From CAVSMC01 sp963798655 (GTDB taxonomy: Bacteria; Pseudomonadota; Gammaproteobacteria; Burkholderiales; Casimicrobiaceae): a stretch of DNA of 64,000 nucleotides. Numbering within the stretch: the stretch's first letter is position 1; each line of letters begins with the position of its first letter. The stretch spans positions 434,001-498,000 of the forward strand of contig CAWCUH010000003.1 of assembly GCA_963798655.1 (NCBI GenBank), written 5' to 3'. This document shows, in pieces, positions 1 through 8,811 of this stretch. Below the pieces are notes generated by a model that saw only the letters and a program-made list of their open reading frames with translations, was not told the DNA's origin and did not search any database. The translations under genes and the position numbers were made by a program.

Positions 1-465
1 GCGTCGCAGCTCGATCGCGTGAAGGGGTTCCTCGACGAAGCCGAGCGCGATCAGATCGGCATCGTCGCGCGTGGCACGCTCGCATCCGATGCGCCCGCAT
101 CGGGCTACTACGTCGCGCCGACGCTGCTCAAAGACGTGCCGCCGACGTGCCGTCTCGCGTGCGACGAGGTGTTCGGGCCCGTGCTTGCCGCGATGCCGTT
201 CGACGACGAGGCCGACGCGACGCGCATCGCGAACGGCACCGACTTCGGGCTCGTCGCCGGCATCTGGACACGCGACGGAGGCCGCCAGCTGCGGATGGCG
301 AAGGCGGTTCGCAGCGGCCAGGTCTTCATCAACAACTACGGTGCCGGCGGCGGCGTCGAGCTTCCGTTTGGCGGCGTCAAGCACTCCGGCTACGGCCGCG
401 AAAAGGGCTTCGAGGCGCTGTACGGCTTCACGACGCTGAAGACCGTCGTGCTGAAGCACGGATGA
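1..465 (+). CDS. Aldehyde dehydrogenase, C-terminal part (gene starts before the window)
   Basis: This is the last 154 residues of an NAD(P)-dependent aldehyde dehydrogenase, which oxidises an aldehyde to a carboxylate in the cytoplasm. The reading frame is open from base 1, so the start lies upstream. Two family hallmarks are visible. The segment CDEVFGPVLAAMPF contains the ExFGPV element that contacts NAD, and near the C-terminus PFGGVKHSGYGREKG is the typical oligomerisation/NAD-site signature. The catalytic Cys and Glu would lie in the missing part. The stop codon overlaps the start of the following SDR gene (ATGA), so the two are probably co-translated and work in one degradation pathway. 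The substrate cannot be told. Confidence 0.9.
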   Translation, partial: ASQLDRVKGFLDEAERDQIGIVARGTLASDAPASGYYVAPTLLKDVPPTCRLACDEVFGPVLAAMPFDDEADATRIANGTDFGLVAGIWTRDGGRQLRMAKAVRSGQVFINNYGAGGGVELPFGGVKHSGYGREKGFEALYGFTTLKTVVLKHG

Positions 466-1229
466 GCGAAGCGATGCGGCTCGCGAACAAGATTGCGATC
501 GTTACGGGCAGTGGATCGGGATTCGGCGAAGGCATCGCACGGCGGTTTGCCCAGGAAGGCGCGCGCGTCGTCGTGAACGACATCAACACGGAGACGGCCG
601 CGCGCGTCGCCGCCGACATCGAGCGGGCCGGCGGACGCGCGAAGCCCTGCGCGGGCGACGTGTCGAAGGACGACGACGTCGCGAAGCTTGTCGCGTTCGC
701 GCTGTCGACCTACGGCGATCTCGACGTCGTGGTGAACAATGCCGGCACGACGCATCGCAACCAGCCGATGCTCGAGGTCGCGGAAGCCGAGTTCGATCGC
801 ATCTACGCGGTCAACGTGAAGAGCCTGTACCTCACGGCGAAGCACGCGGTGCCGCATTTCAGGCGCAAGCGTAACGGCGCGTTCGTGACGATCGCGTCGA
901 CCGCGGGCGTGCGTCCGCGTCCCGGCCTCACCTGGTACAACGGCAGCAAAGGCGCTGCGATCGTCACCAGCCGGTCGATGGCGGCGGAGCTTGCGCCGGA
1001 CAACATTCGCGTGAATGTCATCAACCCGGTTGCCGGCGAAACGGCGATGCTCGCGCAGTTCATGGGCGAGGACACGCCGCAGATGCGCTCGAAGTTCGTC
1101 GCCACGATTCCGCTAGGCCGCCTGTCGCAGCCGTCCGACATCGCGACGGCCGCGGTTTTCTTCGCCTCCGACGAGGCGTCGTTCATCACCGGCGCCTGCC
1201 TGGAAGTCGACGGCGGCCGCTGCATCTGA
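462..1229 (+). CDS. Short-chain dehydrogenase/reductase (FabG-like)
   Basis: A 255-residue classical SDR that interconverts an alcohol and a ketone with NAD(P)H. The dinucleotide-binding TGSGSGFGEG lies at about residues 15-24 and NNAG at about 92. The catalytic Ser is in the TIASTAG segment, and Tyr159/Lys163 form the YxxxK motif (WYNGSKGA). The C-terminal FITGACLEVDGGRCI matches the usual family ending. The frame is open much further upstream, but ATG at 462 is chosen because it overlaps the preceding stop (ATGA) and gives the normal SDR length. It lies between an aldehyde dehydrogenase and a VOC protein, which suggests a small catabolic operon. The exact substrate is unknown. Confidence 0.9.
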   Translation: MSEAMRLANKIAIVTGSGSGFGEGIARRFAQEGARVVVNDINTETAARVAADIERAGGRAKPCAGDVSKDDDVAKLVAFALSTYGDLDVVVNNAGTTHRNQPMLEVAEAEFDRIYAVNVKSLYLTAKHAVPHFRRKRNGAFVTIASTAGVRPRPGLTWYNGSKGAAIVTSRSMAAELAPDNIRVNVINPVAGETAMLAQFMGEDTPQMRSKFVATIPLGRLSQPSDIATAAVFFASDEASFITGACLEVDGGRCI

Positions 1230-1236
1230 GGTTTCG

Positions 1237-1644
1237 ATGATCCGCATTCGCGACATCGACCACGTCGTGTTGCGCGTGCGCGACCTCGATCGCTCGCTTG
1301 CGTTCTACTGCGGCGCGCTCGGGTGCACGGTCGAAAAGCGGCAGGAGAACCTCGGACTGATTCAGCTGCGTGCGGGCCGCTCGATGATCGACCTCGTTCC
1401 GCTCGACGGCAAGCTTGGCGCTGCCGGCGGTGCGGCGCCCGGTGCGCAAGGACGCAATGTCGACCACTTCTGCGTTCGTGTCGATCCGTTCGACGAGACG
1501 TCGATCCGCAGCCATCTCGCGCAGCACGCGATCGCCGCGGGGCCGACGCAATCGCGCTACGGCGCCGACGGCGAGGGGCCGTCGATCTACATCGAGGATC
1601 CGGACGGCAACGTCGTCGAGCTGAAGGGACCGCCGGCGGCGTGA
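1237..1644 (+). CDS. VOC-family (glyoxalase/bleomycin resistance fold) protein
   Basis: A 135-residue single-domain vicinal-oxygen-chelate protein. It begins IDHVVLRVRDLDRSLAFY, the first beta-alpha-beta unit with the metal-ligand His, and ends DPDGNVVELKG, where the Glu is the usual second-half metal ligand. A middle His (NVDHFCVRV) supplies another ligand. Members are lyases, isomerases, dioxygenases or drug-binding proteins, so the chemistry here is not decided. It starts 7 bases after the SDR stop and is probably in the same transcript. Confidence 0.85.
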   Translation: MIRIRDIDHVVLRVRDLDRSLAFYCGALGCTVEKRQENLGLIQLRAGRSMIDLVPLDGKLGAAGGAAPGAQGRNVDHFCVRVDPFDETSIRSHLAQHAIAAGPTQSRYGADGEGPSIYIEDPDGNVVELKGPPAA

Positions 1645-1677
1645 CGCGCCGCGTCGTGGCGCCGCTTCACGAACGGC

Positions 1678-2862
1678 ATGCCGATGCCAGCCGATCGCGG
1701 CATGACGCTGTTGCTGGGTGCGCTCATCGCAGTCGCACCGCTTGCGATGGACATCTATCTGGCCTCGATGCCATCGATGGCGCGCGCGTTGTCCACGACG
1801 CCCGACAAGGTCCAGCTCACGCTGTCCGTGTACATGTTCGGCTGGGGCGCGGCGCAGCTCGTCGCCGGTCCGTTGTCAGACCGTTTCGGCCGCCGCTTGC
1901 CGCTGCTCGCCGGACTGGCGCTCTTCGTCGTCGCTTCGCTGTCGTGCGCGCTGTCCCGCTCGATCGGCATGCTCGTCGCGTCGCGCTTCGCGCAGGCAAT
2001 CGGCATGGCGATCGTCGGCGTTGTTCCGCGCGCCGTCGTGCGCGACCTGCATTCGGGCGACTTCGCCGCGAAGACGCTGTCGGCGATGGCGATGGTGCTC
2101 GGCATCGCGCCGATCGTCGCGCCGGTGATCGGCAGCCACTTGCACGTCTGGTTCGGCTGGCAATCCAACTTCGTGTTCGTCGCGGTGTACGGCGCGCTCG
2201 CGTGGATCGCCGTCGCGCTCGCGCTGCCCGAAACGCTTGCCGTGCGCGACCGCGCAGCTCTTCGGCCGGCAACGATCGCACGCAATTTCGCGACGCTGCT
2301 GCGATCGCGCCGCTACGTGGGCTATCTGCTCGTTGCGGCCTTCACGTCGAGCGGGCTGTTCGCGTTTCTCGCCGGCAGCGCGTACGTTTTCGTGTCGGGC
2401 CTCGGCACCGGCGAGCGCGGCTTCGGCGCGCTGTTCGCGACGGTGATGCTCGGCAATCTGACCGGCGCAACCGTTGCGAACCGCTTCGTCGTGCGCGTGG
2501 GGCTCGACCGGCTGATCGCCTGGGGAACCTGGCTGATGCTGGTTGCCGGACTTGGCCTTGCAGCGCTCGCGTGGGCGCGTGTCGATCATCCCGCGGCGAT
2601 CGTCGTGCCGATGTTCATGTTCATGGTCGCGTTCATGGCGACAATGCCGCAGGCGACCGCGGGTGCACTGACGCCGTTTCCGCGCATGGCAGGAAGCGCG
2701 GCGTCGCTGCTGTCGTTCGTTCAGTTCCTTGCCGCCGCAACCGTCGCGCAGATCGTCGGCGTCGCGTTCGACGGGACGGCACGTCCGATGGCAACGGCGA
2801 TCGCCGTCGCGGCGCTGCTGTCGTTCGTGGCGTTTCGGCTCTTCGTCGTGCGTATCGGATGA
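1678..2862 (+). CDS. MFS multidrug efflux transporter, Bcr/CflA family
   Basis: A 394-residue inner-membrane protein with about twelve hydrophobic segments. The N-terminal stretch APLAMDIYLASMPSMARAL followed by QLTLSVYMFGWGAAQLVAGP is typical of the Bcr/CflA drug:proton antiporter group. The loop 2-3 motif A appears as GPLSDRFGRR at about residues 64-73. The family exports bicyclomycin, chloramphenicol, sulfonamides or cysteine, and the substrate here cannot be predicted. It starts 33 bases after the VOC gene, so it may be the last member of that operon. Confidence 0.88.
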   Translation: MPMPADRGMTLLLGALIAVAPLAMDIYLASMPSMARALSTTPDKVQLTLSVYMFGWGAAQLVAGPLSDRFGRRLPLLAGLALFVVASLSCALSRSIGMLVASRFAQAIGMAIVGVVPRAVVRDLHSGDFAAKTLSAMAMVLGIAPIVAPVIGSHLHVWFGWQSNFVFVAVYGALAWIAVALALPETLAVRDRAALRPATIARNFATLLRSRRYVGYLLVAAFTSSGLFAFLAGSAYVFVSGLGTGERGFGALFATVMLGNLTGATVANRFVVRVGLDRLIAWGTWLMLVAGLGLAALAWARVDHPAAIVVPMFMFMVAFMATMPQATAGALTPFPRMAGSAASLLSFVQFLAAATVAQIVGVAFDGTARPMATAIAVAALLSFVAFRLFVVRIG

Positions 2863-2896
2863 GCCAGATCAGGCACTGAGGTCGTAGGCAATCCCG

Positions 2897-2915
2897 GGAT
2901 GCGACTGACCGGTGA
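2897..2915. repeat. 19-bp direct repeat, left copy
   Basis: GGATGCGACTGACCGGTGA occurs here and again, identical and in the same orientation, at 5108-5126. The two copies bracket a 2.2-kb segment that contains a decayed secreted-protein gene and a flavin monooxygenase. Flanking bases outside the 19 bp differ. Confidence 0.8.
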
Positions 2916-2985
2916 TGTCCCCTCAGCAGACCTTCGAGCCGTTCGAAAGCAGCCGTACGATCAGGCTGGCATTGCATCCGCCTCG

Positions 2986-3395
2986 CTACGGCGCGCTCGC
3001 CACGATGTTCAGGTGGGTCGCTATGTCGATGCCCGATCGGACCGCGACCCCGTTGCGCGCCTCGCATGTACCGGTTTCGGTGCCGCCGTGATGGATGAAA
3101 CAGAATGACTTGACGGCCTGAAGCTCGAGCAGATACCCGTTCCGCGTCTCGCCGGCGCTGGCCGGCATGTCACCGAGCCAGTGGAAATGCGCATGCGCGC
3201 CGGTCGCGGGATGTCCCTGCGATCGACGAGCCACACCGGCTGATCGCCTTCGACGTGATACAGGAACCGCCGCGACCGCGGGTGTTCCGTTCAACAGCCA
3301 TCCGACCTCGCACGCTACGACTGCGCAGTCGCCTCCCCGACCGCCATCGTCGACGCCGCAACCGAGATCGCGATTGCGCTGATCAACTGCTTCAT
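2986..3395 (-). pseudogene. Frameshifted remnant of a small secreted protein gene
   Basis: A clear start remains at 3395, with AGGAGG seven bases upstream and a signal peptide (MKQLISAIAISVAASTMAVG...ATAQS), but the frame then hits a stop. Protein-like text continues in other frames in the same direction: ACEVGWLLNGTPAVAA, then FLYHVEGDQPVWLVDRRDIP one frame away, then ATGAHAHFHWLGDMPAS and GYLLELQAVKSFCFIHHGG to RSGIDIATHLNIVASAP and a stop at 2986. At least three frame changes are needed to read it through. The family was not recognised. The remnant suggests a periplasmic protein of roughly 130 residues that is no longer made. Confidence 0.7.
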
Positions 3396-3881
3396 GTCGC
3401 CTCCTGATGATAAGGGAGCGAGCGAAACGCCGCTCAGCCGTCGGACGATGTTGCGTCGGACGTTCCTGAAGATCAACGGGCAGTCATGCAATCCCAGGAA
3501 GCATTGAGGATGGAAGATCCAACGGCACGACGCGTCATGGCGAGCAGCAGCGGCACGTCGACCCTCTCCTCGTGCGCGAAACGGCGGCGGGCGAGGATCG
3601 ATACGAAGCCCGGCATGTCCTCCGACCGGCAAGAAAATGACGCGCTCGACGGAGGCGGCCATGTCCTGCGGGCGGCGGCAAACGCTAATGACCAGAGCCG
3701 AAAAAACGTCTTCGGGAACCAACGATTCGTTCATCGCGTCCATGTTGCATACCGCGGAATCCGTAAGCAGGCTCTTTGCGCGGTTCTTATCGAAGCCGCA
3801 AACATCCTGCGACTTCGTACCGGCAGGAGGCTCTGCGATGGCAAGTCCGCGCTTGCAGGATTTCGTCAGCTTACTTGCGGG
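3396..3881. other. Gene-poor stretch
   Basis: About 490 bases with no gene I can support. Several frames are open on both strands but none shows a recognisable domain, a good ribosome site or codon use like the neighbours. The upstream regions of the pseudogene (minus) and the flavin monooxygenase (plus) must both lie here. It may contain further decayed sequence. Confidence 0.5.
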
Positions 3882-5078
3882 ATGAGGTCAACGGTGAACG
3901 TCGCGATCAATGGAATCGGTGTGGCGGGTCCGGCGCTCGCTTACTGGCTGAGACGGCTTGGTCACGAACCGGCGCTTTTCGAGAAGGCGCCAGCTCTTCG
4001 CCCCGGCGGCTATCTTGTCGATTTCTGGGGGCTCGGCTACGCCATCGCCGAGAGGATGGGGATTCTCGCGAGTCTGCGCGCACGAGGTTATGAGATGCAG
4101 CGGATGCGTATGGTCGACCGTCACGGCCGCGAAGAGGCGCACGTGGACCTTTCACCGATGCGTGAGGCGCTGCACGGCCGTTTCGTCAGCATCGCGCGAT
4201 CAGACCTGGCCCGCGCACTCTTCGGAGCGTGCGAAGGAATCCCAGCCCGCTTCGGCGTCTCGATAGTCGGGGTCGAAAGCAATGGCGTCGGATCAGTCGT
4301 GACACTCTCCGACGGAACCCGCGAGCGCTTCGACGTGGTCGTCGGCGCGGACGGATTGCACTCCGCAGTGCGAGCGCTGGCGTTCGGCCCGGAATCCCAA
4401 TTCGAACATTTTCTCGGCTGCTACATCGCGGCTTTTCGTGTCCGCGGCTACCCGCATCGCGACGAGCTGACCCATGTTTCGCACACGGTGCGCGGCCGGC
4501 AGGTCGGGCGCGTGTCGTTGCGCGACGATCAGACGCTCGTCCTTCTCGTCTGGCGCCCCGAGCCCACCGCCTCCAACGTTCTGCGGGACCGCGAGCAACA
4601 ACAGCTCGCTGTCCGACGTGCCTTCGACGATACGGGCTGGGAGACGTCAGAGCTGCTCGCTGCCATGGACGGCGCTGTCGATTTCTATTTCGATCGGGTG
4701 AGCCAGATCCACATGCCGCGGTGGAGCGCTGGATCCGTGGTCCTGCTGGGGGACGCGGCGGCCTGCCCGTCGCTGCTCGCTGGCGAAGGCACCGGACTCG
4801 CGATGCTCGAGGCGTACATCCTGGCCGGGGAGCTTCATCGCGCCAACGGCGATGCCTCCCTCGCCTATGCTGCGTACGAACGGCGATTGCGGGGGTTCGT
4901 AACGGCCAAACAAGACTCCGCGGTGTGGTTCCGCGGCTTCTTCGCGCCGGAGACTTTCCTCGGGCTCGCCGTGCGCAACCTCGCGGTGCATGCGTTCGCC
5001 CTTCCGTTCGTCGCAAAGCCGCTTCTGGCCCGCTCGCTGCGAGATGACCTCGAGCTGCCGGAATACCTGGCGGCTTGA
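3882..5078 (+). CDS. FAD-dependent monooxygenase (PHBH/UbiH/TetX-type fold)
   Basis: A 398-residue flavoprotein hydroxylase, probably NAD(P)H-dependent and cytoplasmic. The FAD Rossmann motif is GIGVAG at residues 11-16. A conserved GADGLHSAVR follows in the middle, and the second FAD motif LLGDAAACPSLLAGEGTG lies at about 287-304. This is the usual layout of class A flavin monooxygenases that hydroxylate aromatic compounds, polyketides or antibiotics. The start is uncertain: ATG 3882 is used, but GTG 3894 has a GAGG at better spacing. No partner genes adjoin it, and it lies inside a segment bounded by a 19-bp direct repeat, so lateral acquisition is possible. The substrate is unknown. Confidence 0.82.
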   Translation: MRSTVNVAINGIGVAGPALAYWLRRLGHEPALFEKAPALRPGGYLVDFWGLGYAIAERMGILASLRARGYEMQRMRMVDRHGREEAHVDLSPMREALHGRFVSIARSDLARALFGACEGIPARFGVSIVGVESNGVGSVVTLSDGTRERFDVVVGADGLHSAVRALAFGPESQFEHFLGCYIAAFRVRGYPHRDELTHVSHTVRGRQVGRVSLRDDQTLVLLVWRPEPTASNVLRDREQQQLAVRRAFDDTGWETSELLAAMDGAVDFYFDRVSQIHMPRWSAGSVVLLGDAAACPSLLAGEGTGLAMLEAYILAGELHRANGDASLAYAAYERRLRGFVTAKQDSAVWFRGFFAPETFLGLAVRNLAVHAFALPFVAKPLLARSLRDDLELPEYLAA

Positions 5079-5107
5079 GCCGCCGTCGCGAGCGACCGCT
5101 GAAGCTC

Positions 5108-5126
5108 GGATGCGACTGACCGGTGA
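5108..5126. repeat. 19-bp direct repeat, right copy
   Basis: Identical to 2897-2915 and in the same orientation. It lies in the short convergent gap between the flavin monooxygenase and the ABC binding-protein gene. Confidence 0.8.
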
Positions 5127-5193
5127 CAACCCTGTCGGCCGTTGCGCCGTGCCAGACCCGGACACCAAGCCACGAACACGTCGGAAGTTTCGG

Positions 5194-6207
5194 TCACTGA
5201 ATCACTTCGTCCGCGCGCAGCAGTAGAGATTGCGGAACCGCGAGGCCGAGCACCTTTGCCGTCTTGATGTTTATCGACAGCACGAACTTGGTCGGCTGCT
5301 CCACCGGAAGCTCGCCGGGCTTCGCGCCCTTCAGGATCTTGTCGATGAAGCTCGCGAACCGGACGTAGAGGTCGGGATAGTTCACGCCATAGGCCATCAA
5401 TCCTCCGGACTCGACGAACTCCCGCGCGGGATAGGTGGCAGGCAGCCCCATGCGTGCCACCGAATCGACGATGCGTTGTTGATGCATCAGCGTAAGGCCG
5501 TCCGCCCCGATGACCAGCGCGTCGACGTGCTGCCGGACTGCCATTTCGAATGCGCGGTCCAGATCGACTTCGTTCCGCACATCAAGGAGCTCGACCGTCA
5601 GACGCAAAGAGCGGGCCGCCTTTTTCGTTTCTTCCCACTCGGGCGGGGCCGCCGGATTTCCCATGTTGTGAAGCAAGGCGGCTCGCGACAGACGGGGAAC
5701 CATCTCTTTGAGGAGTTCGAGCCGCTTTCCCGTCAACTCGGTGCTGAAGGTCGTCACCCCGGTAACATTGCCACCCGGGCGCGCAAGGCTCGCCGCCACG
5801 ACAAGCGGACGCATCGCCGCCATCAAGATTGGAGTATTTTCGCTGGCGTTTTTGGCCGCCTCGGTGGCTGGGGTTCCCCTGGTCACGATCAGGTCGACCT
5901 TGAGCCGCACCAATTCGGACGCAAGCTCGGGAAACCGCTCGGCACGACCATCCGCGGATCGATATTCGATGACGAGATTTTGTCCCTCGACATAGCCCAG
6001 TTCGCGCAATCCCTTGCGCAGCGCGTCGAGATTCGCGGCGTTCCGAGAAGCGGGTATCGTCTCCAGAATCCCGATGCGATATGTCTTCATGGCCGGTTGG
6101 GCGCGCACAGCTAATGGCGCGCCGAGGAGGCCACCCGCAATGCGGCCGAGGAACCTGCGCCGATCCATCATTAGATCGCGTCGTCTACCAATGGAAGGTC
6201 CGGCCAT
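5194..6207 (-). CDS. ABC transporter substrate-binding protein (ABC_sub_bind / TrpX-like family)
   Basis: A 337-residue periplasmic binding protein. After a short leader it has an arginine-rich signal peptide, DRRRFLGRIAGGLLG ending LAVRAQ, resembling a Tat signal. The mature part starts KTYRIGILE and has the family's ALRKGLRELGYVEGQNL, the DLIVTRGTPAT loop and the RPGGNVTGVT motif. It ends in TAKVLGLAVPQSLLLRADEVI, which is very typical of these proteins. No permease or ATPase gene is adjacent, so it is an orphan receptor, as is common for this family in betaproteobacteria. The start at 6207 has an AAAGG upstream. ATG at 6171 would begin just before the RRR and is an alternative. The ligand is unknown. 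Confidence 0.88.
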   Translation of the reverse strand: MAGPSIGRRRDLMMDRRRFLGRIAGGLLGAPLAVRAQPAMKTYRIGILETIPASRNAANLDALRKGLRELGYVEGQNLVIEYRSADGRAERFPELASELVRLKVDLIVTRGTPATEAAKNASENTPILMAAMRPLVVAASLARPGGNVTGVTTFSTELTGKRLELLKEMVPRLSRAALLHNMGNPAAPPEWEETKKAARSLRLTVELLDVRNEVDLDRAFEMAVRQHVDALVIGADGLTLMHQQRIVDSVARMGLPATYPAREFVESGGLMAYGVNYPDLYVRFASFIDKILKGAKPGELPVEQPTKFVLSINIKTAKVLGLAVPQSLLLRADEVIQ

Positions 6208-6330
6208 GCTACGCCTTTCGGCGTGGCTCGCCGCCTACAGCCCGGTGACCCCTTCGAGATGTTTTCGTATCGCTGACGAGTGTCTCCAGTGGGCCGTCAT
6301 CAGCTGCTCGCTCAGAGCTTGCGAGACGGT

Positions 6331-7521
6331 TCAGCCAACGATTCGCCGCGCGCGCAGCTGCGCGATTCGCGCATCGTCGTAACCAAGCTCGCGCAGCACG
6401 ACATCCGTGTGCTCGCCGAGCGCCGGACCGCCGCCGTCGAAATCGCCCGGCGTGTCGGCGAGCTTCGGCACGACGCCGGGGACGGCCAACGTGCCGTCGC
6501 CAACGCGGATGCGGCGGATCATCTCGCGCGCCGCGTAGTGCGGATCGGCGACGATGTCGGCGATCGAGTAGATCTTCGACGCCGGCACTTCGGCGCGCTC
6601 CATTGCGGCGAGCACGTCCGCGGGTGCGCGTGCCGACGTCCATGCCTCGATCTGCTCGTCGAGCCATTGCTGGCGCTTCGCGCGGCCGTCGTTGTGCGCG
6701 AGCGATTCGTCGTTCGCGAGGTCGTCGCGGCCCATCGCGAGCGCGAGCCGCTTGAAGATCGAGTCCCCATTCGCGGCGATCAGCACGTAGCTGCCGTCCG
6801 CGCATCGGTACGCCGACGTCGGCGCGATGCCGGGCAGGATCGAGCCGGTGCGCTCGCGCACGGCGCCGAACGCGTCGAACTCAGGCAGCATCGACTCCAT
6901 CACCGAGAACACCGATTCGTAGAGCGCGACGTCGACGATCTGTCCGCGTCCCGAGTGGCGGCGGCCCTCGAGCGCGAGCAGCGCACCGATGACCCCATAC
7001 AACGCGGAGAGCGTGTCGCCGATCGACACGCCGACACGCGACGGCGGGCGATCGGGCGTTCCGGTGACGTAGCGCATGCCGCCCATCGCTTCGCCGATGA
7101 CGCCGAAGCCCGGCCGCTCGCGATACGGACCGGTTTGTCCGTAGCCCGAGATGCGCACCATGACGAGGCCGGGATTCTCGGCCGACAGCACGTCGTAGCC
7201 GAGCCCCCATTGCTCCAGCGTGCCGGGACGAAAGTTCTCGACGACGATGTCGGCGCGCACTGCGAGCGCCTTCGCGATCGCCTGGCCTTCGGTCTTGCGC
7301 AGGTCGAGCGCGACGGAGCGCTTGCCGCGCGACTGCACGTGCCACCACAGCGACGTGCCATCGTCGAGATAACGCCACTTGCGCAGCGGGTCGCCTTGTC
7401 CCGGCGGCTCGATCTTCACGACGTCGGCGCCGAACTCGGCGAGGAGCTTCGCGCAGAACGGACCGGCGATCAGCGCGCCCAGCTCGAGCACGCGCATTCC
7501 CGACAGCGGTTTTGGCGCCAT
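6331..7521 (-). CDS. CaiB/BaiF-type (class III) acyl-CoA transferase
   Basis: A 396-residue family III CoA-transferase that moves CoA between carboxylic acids. It opens with LSGMRVLELGALIAGPFCAKLLAEFGADVVKIE, cited here only as its conserved start around residues 6-38. The segments SLDLRK-like VALDLRKTEGQ, VENFRPGTLEQWGLGY and ISGYGQTGPY are all family markers. Where formyl-CoA transferase has its nucleophilic Asp (MQDAV), this protein appears to read LYESV, with Glu at the aligned position by eye. It starts three bases after the TRAP large-permease stop and so belongs to the dctP-Q-M operon. It probably activates the acid that the TRAP system imports. Confidence 0.9.
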   Translation of the reverse strand: MAPKPLSGMRVLELGALIAGPFCAKLLAEFGADVVKIEPPGQGDPLRKWRYLDDGTSLWWHVQSRGKRSVALDLRKTEGQAIAKALAVRADIVVENFRPGTLEQWGLGYDVLSAENPGLVMVRISGYGQTGPYRERPGFGVIGEAMGGMRYVTGTPDRPPSRVGVSIGDTLSALYGVIGALLALEGRRHSGRGQIVDVALYESVFSVMESMLPEFDAFGAVRERTGSILPGIAPTSAYRCADGSYVLIAANGDSIFKRLALAMGRDDLANDESLAHNDGRAKRQQWLDEQIEAWTSARAPADVLAAMERAEVPASKIYSIADIVADPHYAAREMIRRIRVGDGTLAVPGVVPKLADTPGDFDGGGPALGEHTDVVLRELGYDDARIAQLRARRIVG

Positions 7522-7524
7522 GGA

Positions 7525-8802
7525 TCAGCGGTGATAGACGAAGTCGCGCAGGCCGATCGACACGACCGGAATATACGTGATGATCATCACGCAGCCGAGC
7601 ACGACGAGCACGAACGGCAACAGCCGCGGCACGATGCGATCGAGCGAGATCCGCGCGACGGCGCACGCGGCGAAGAGGTTCACGCCGAAGGGCGGCGTGA
7701 TCATGCCGAGCGCGAGGTTCACCACCATGATCGTGCCGAAGTGCACCGGGTCGACGCCGAAATGCTGCGCGACCGGGGCGAGGATCGGCGCGAGCACGAT
7801 GATCGATGCCGACGTCTCGATGAACATGCCGATGATGAACAGCGCGGCATTGACGCCGAGCAGGAACAGCGCGGGCGTCTTCAGCACGTCGACCAGGAAC
7901 GCGCCGATCCGATCGGGGACGCCGGCGCGCGTGATCAGATACGAGAACAGCCCGGCATTGGCGATGATGAACATGATCACCGCCGACGAGATCACCGTCT
8001 TGCGCAATACCCCTGGCAAGTCGGCGATCTTCGTCTCGCGATAGACGCCGACGCCGACGGCGAGCGCGTAGAACACGGCGACGACCGATGCCTCGGTCGG
8101 CGTGAACACGCCGCCGTAGATGCCGCCGAGGATGATCACCGGCATCGCGAGCGCGAACGCCGCGCGCCGCGCGGCGACGAGCACCGGCAGCCGGCCTTCG
8201 CGATCCCTCGCCCCGTGGCCGGTGACGCGCGCCCAGACGATCACGAACAGCATCAGCGCGCCGCCGATCAGCAGCCCCGGCCCGAAGCCCGAGATGAAGA
8301 GCTCGCCGATCGACACCTCGGCCGAGACGCCGTAGAGGATCATCGGAATCGACGGCGGGATGATGACGCCGAGCTCAGCGGAGGTCGCCTGCAGCGCTGC
8401 GGCGAAATTCACCGGGTAGCCGTGCCTCACCAGTGCCGGGACGAGGATCGCGCCAATTGCGAACGTCGTCGCGACGCTCGATCCCGACACCGCCGCGAAG
8501 ATCATGCATGTCAGCACGCACGTCGCCGCGAGACCGCCCTGAACGCCGCCGACGAGCGACTTCGCGAACTCGACGAGCCGCGCCGAGATGCCGCCCGATT
8601 CCATCAGGTTGCCGGCAAGGATGAAGAACGGAATCGCGGCGAGCGGAAACTTGTTGATCGCCGCGAACGTTTCCTTCACGACGGCGAGCAGGTTCAAGTT
8701 TGCCTGCCATGCGCCGACGAGGCTCGCAACGCCGATCGACACGGCGACCGACACGCTCAACGCGAAGCAGAGCAGCATCGTCGCGAACATCGCGCCGGGC
8801 AT
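7525..8802 (-). CDS. TRAP transporter large permease (DctM family)
   Basis: A 425-residue inner-membrane protein with about twelve hydrophobic segments, the usual DctM length. Together with the small permease and the periplasmic receptor it would take up an organic acid using the sodium or proton gradient. Family features include IPFFILAGNLMESGGIS, the AAVSGSSVATTFAIG loop and NLALGMITPPFGVNLF. It starts with GGAGCG just upstream, nine bases after the dctQ-like stop, and is followed after three bases by the CoA-transferase, so the four genes are one tight operon. Confidence 0.93.
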   Translation of the reverse strand: MPGAMFATMLLCFALSVSVAVSIGVASLVGAWQANLNLLAVVKETFAAINKFPLAAIPFFILAGNLMESGGISARLVEFAKSLVGGVQGGLAATCVLTCMIFAAVSGSSVATTFAIGAILVPALVRHGYPVNFAAALQATSAELGVIIPPSIPMILYGVSAEVSIGELFISGFGPGLLIGGALMLFVIVWARVTGHGARDREGRLPVLVAARRAAFALAMPVIILGGIYGGVFTPTEASVVAVFYALAVGVGVYRETKIADLPGVLRKTVISSAVIMFIIANAGLFSYLITRAGVPDRIGAFLVDVLKTPALFLLGVNAALFIIGMFIETSASIIVLAPILAPVAQHFGVDPVHFGTIMVVNLALGMITPPFGVNLFAACAVARISLDRIVPRLLPFVLVVLGCVMIITYIPVVSIGLRDFVYHR

Positions 8803-8811
8803 GAGGCGCTC

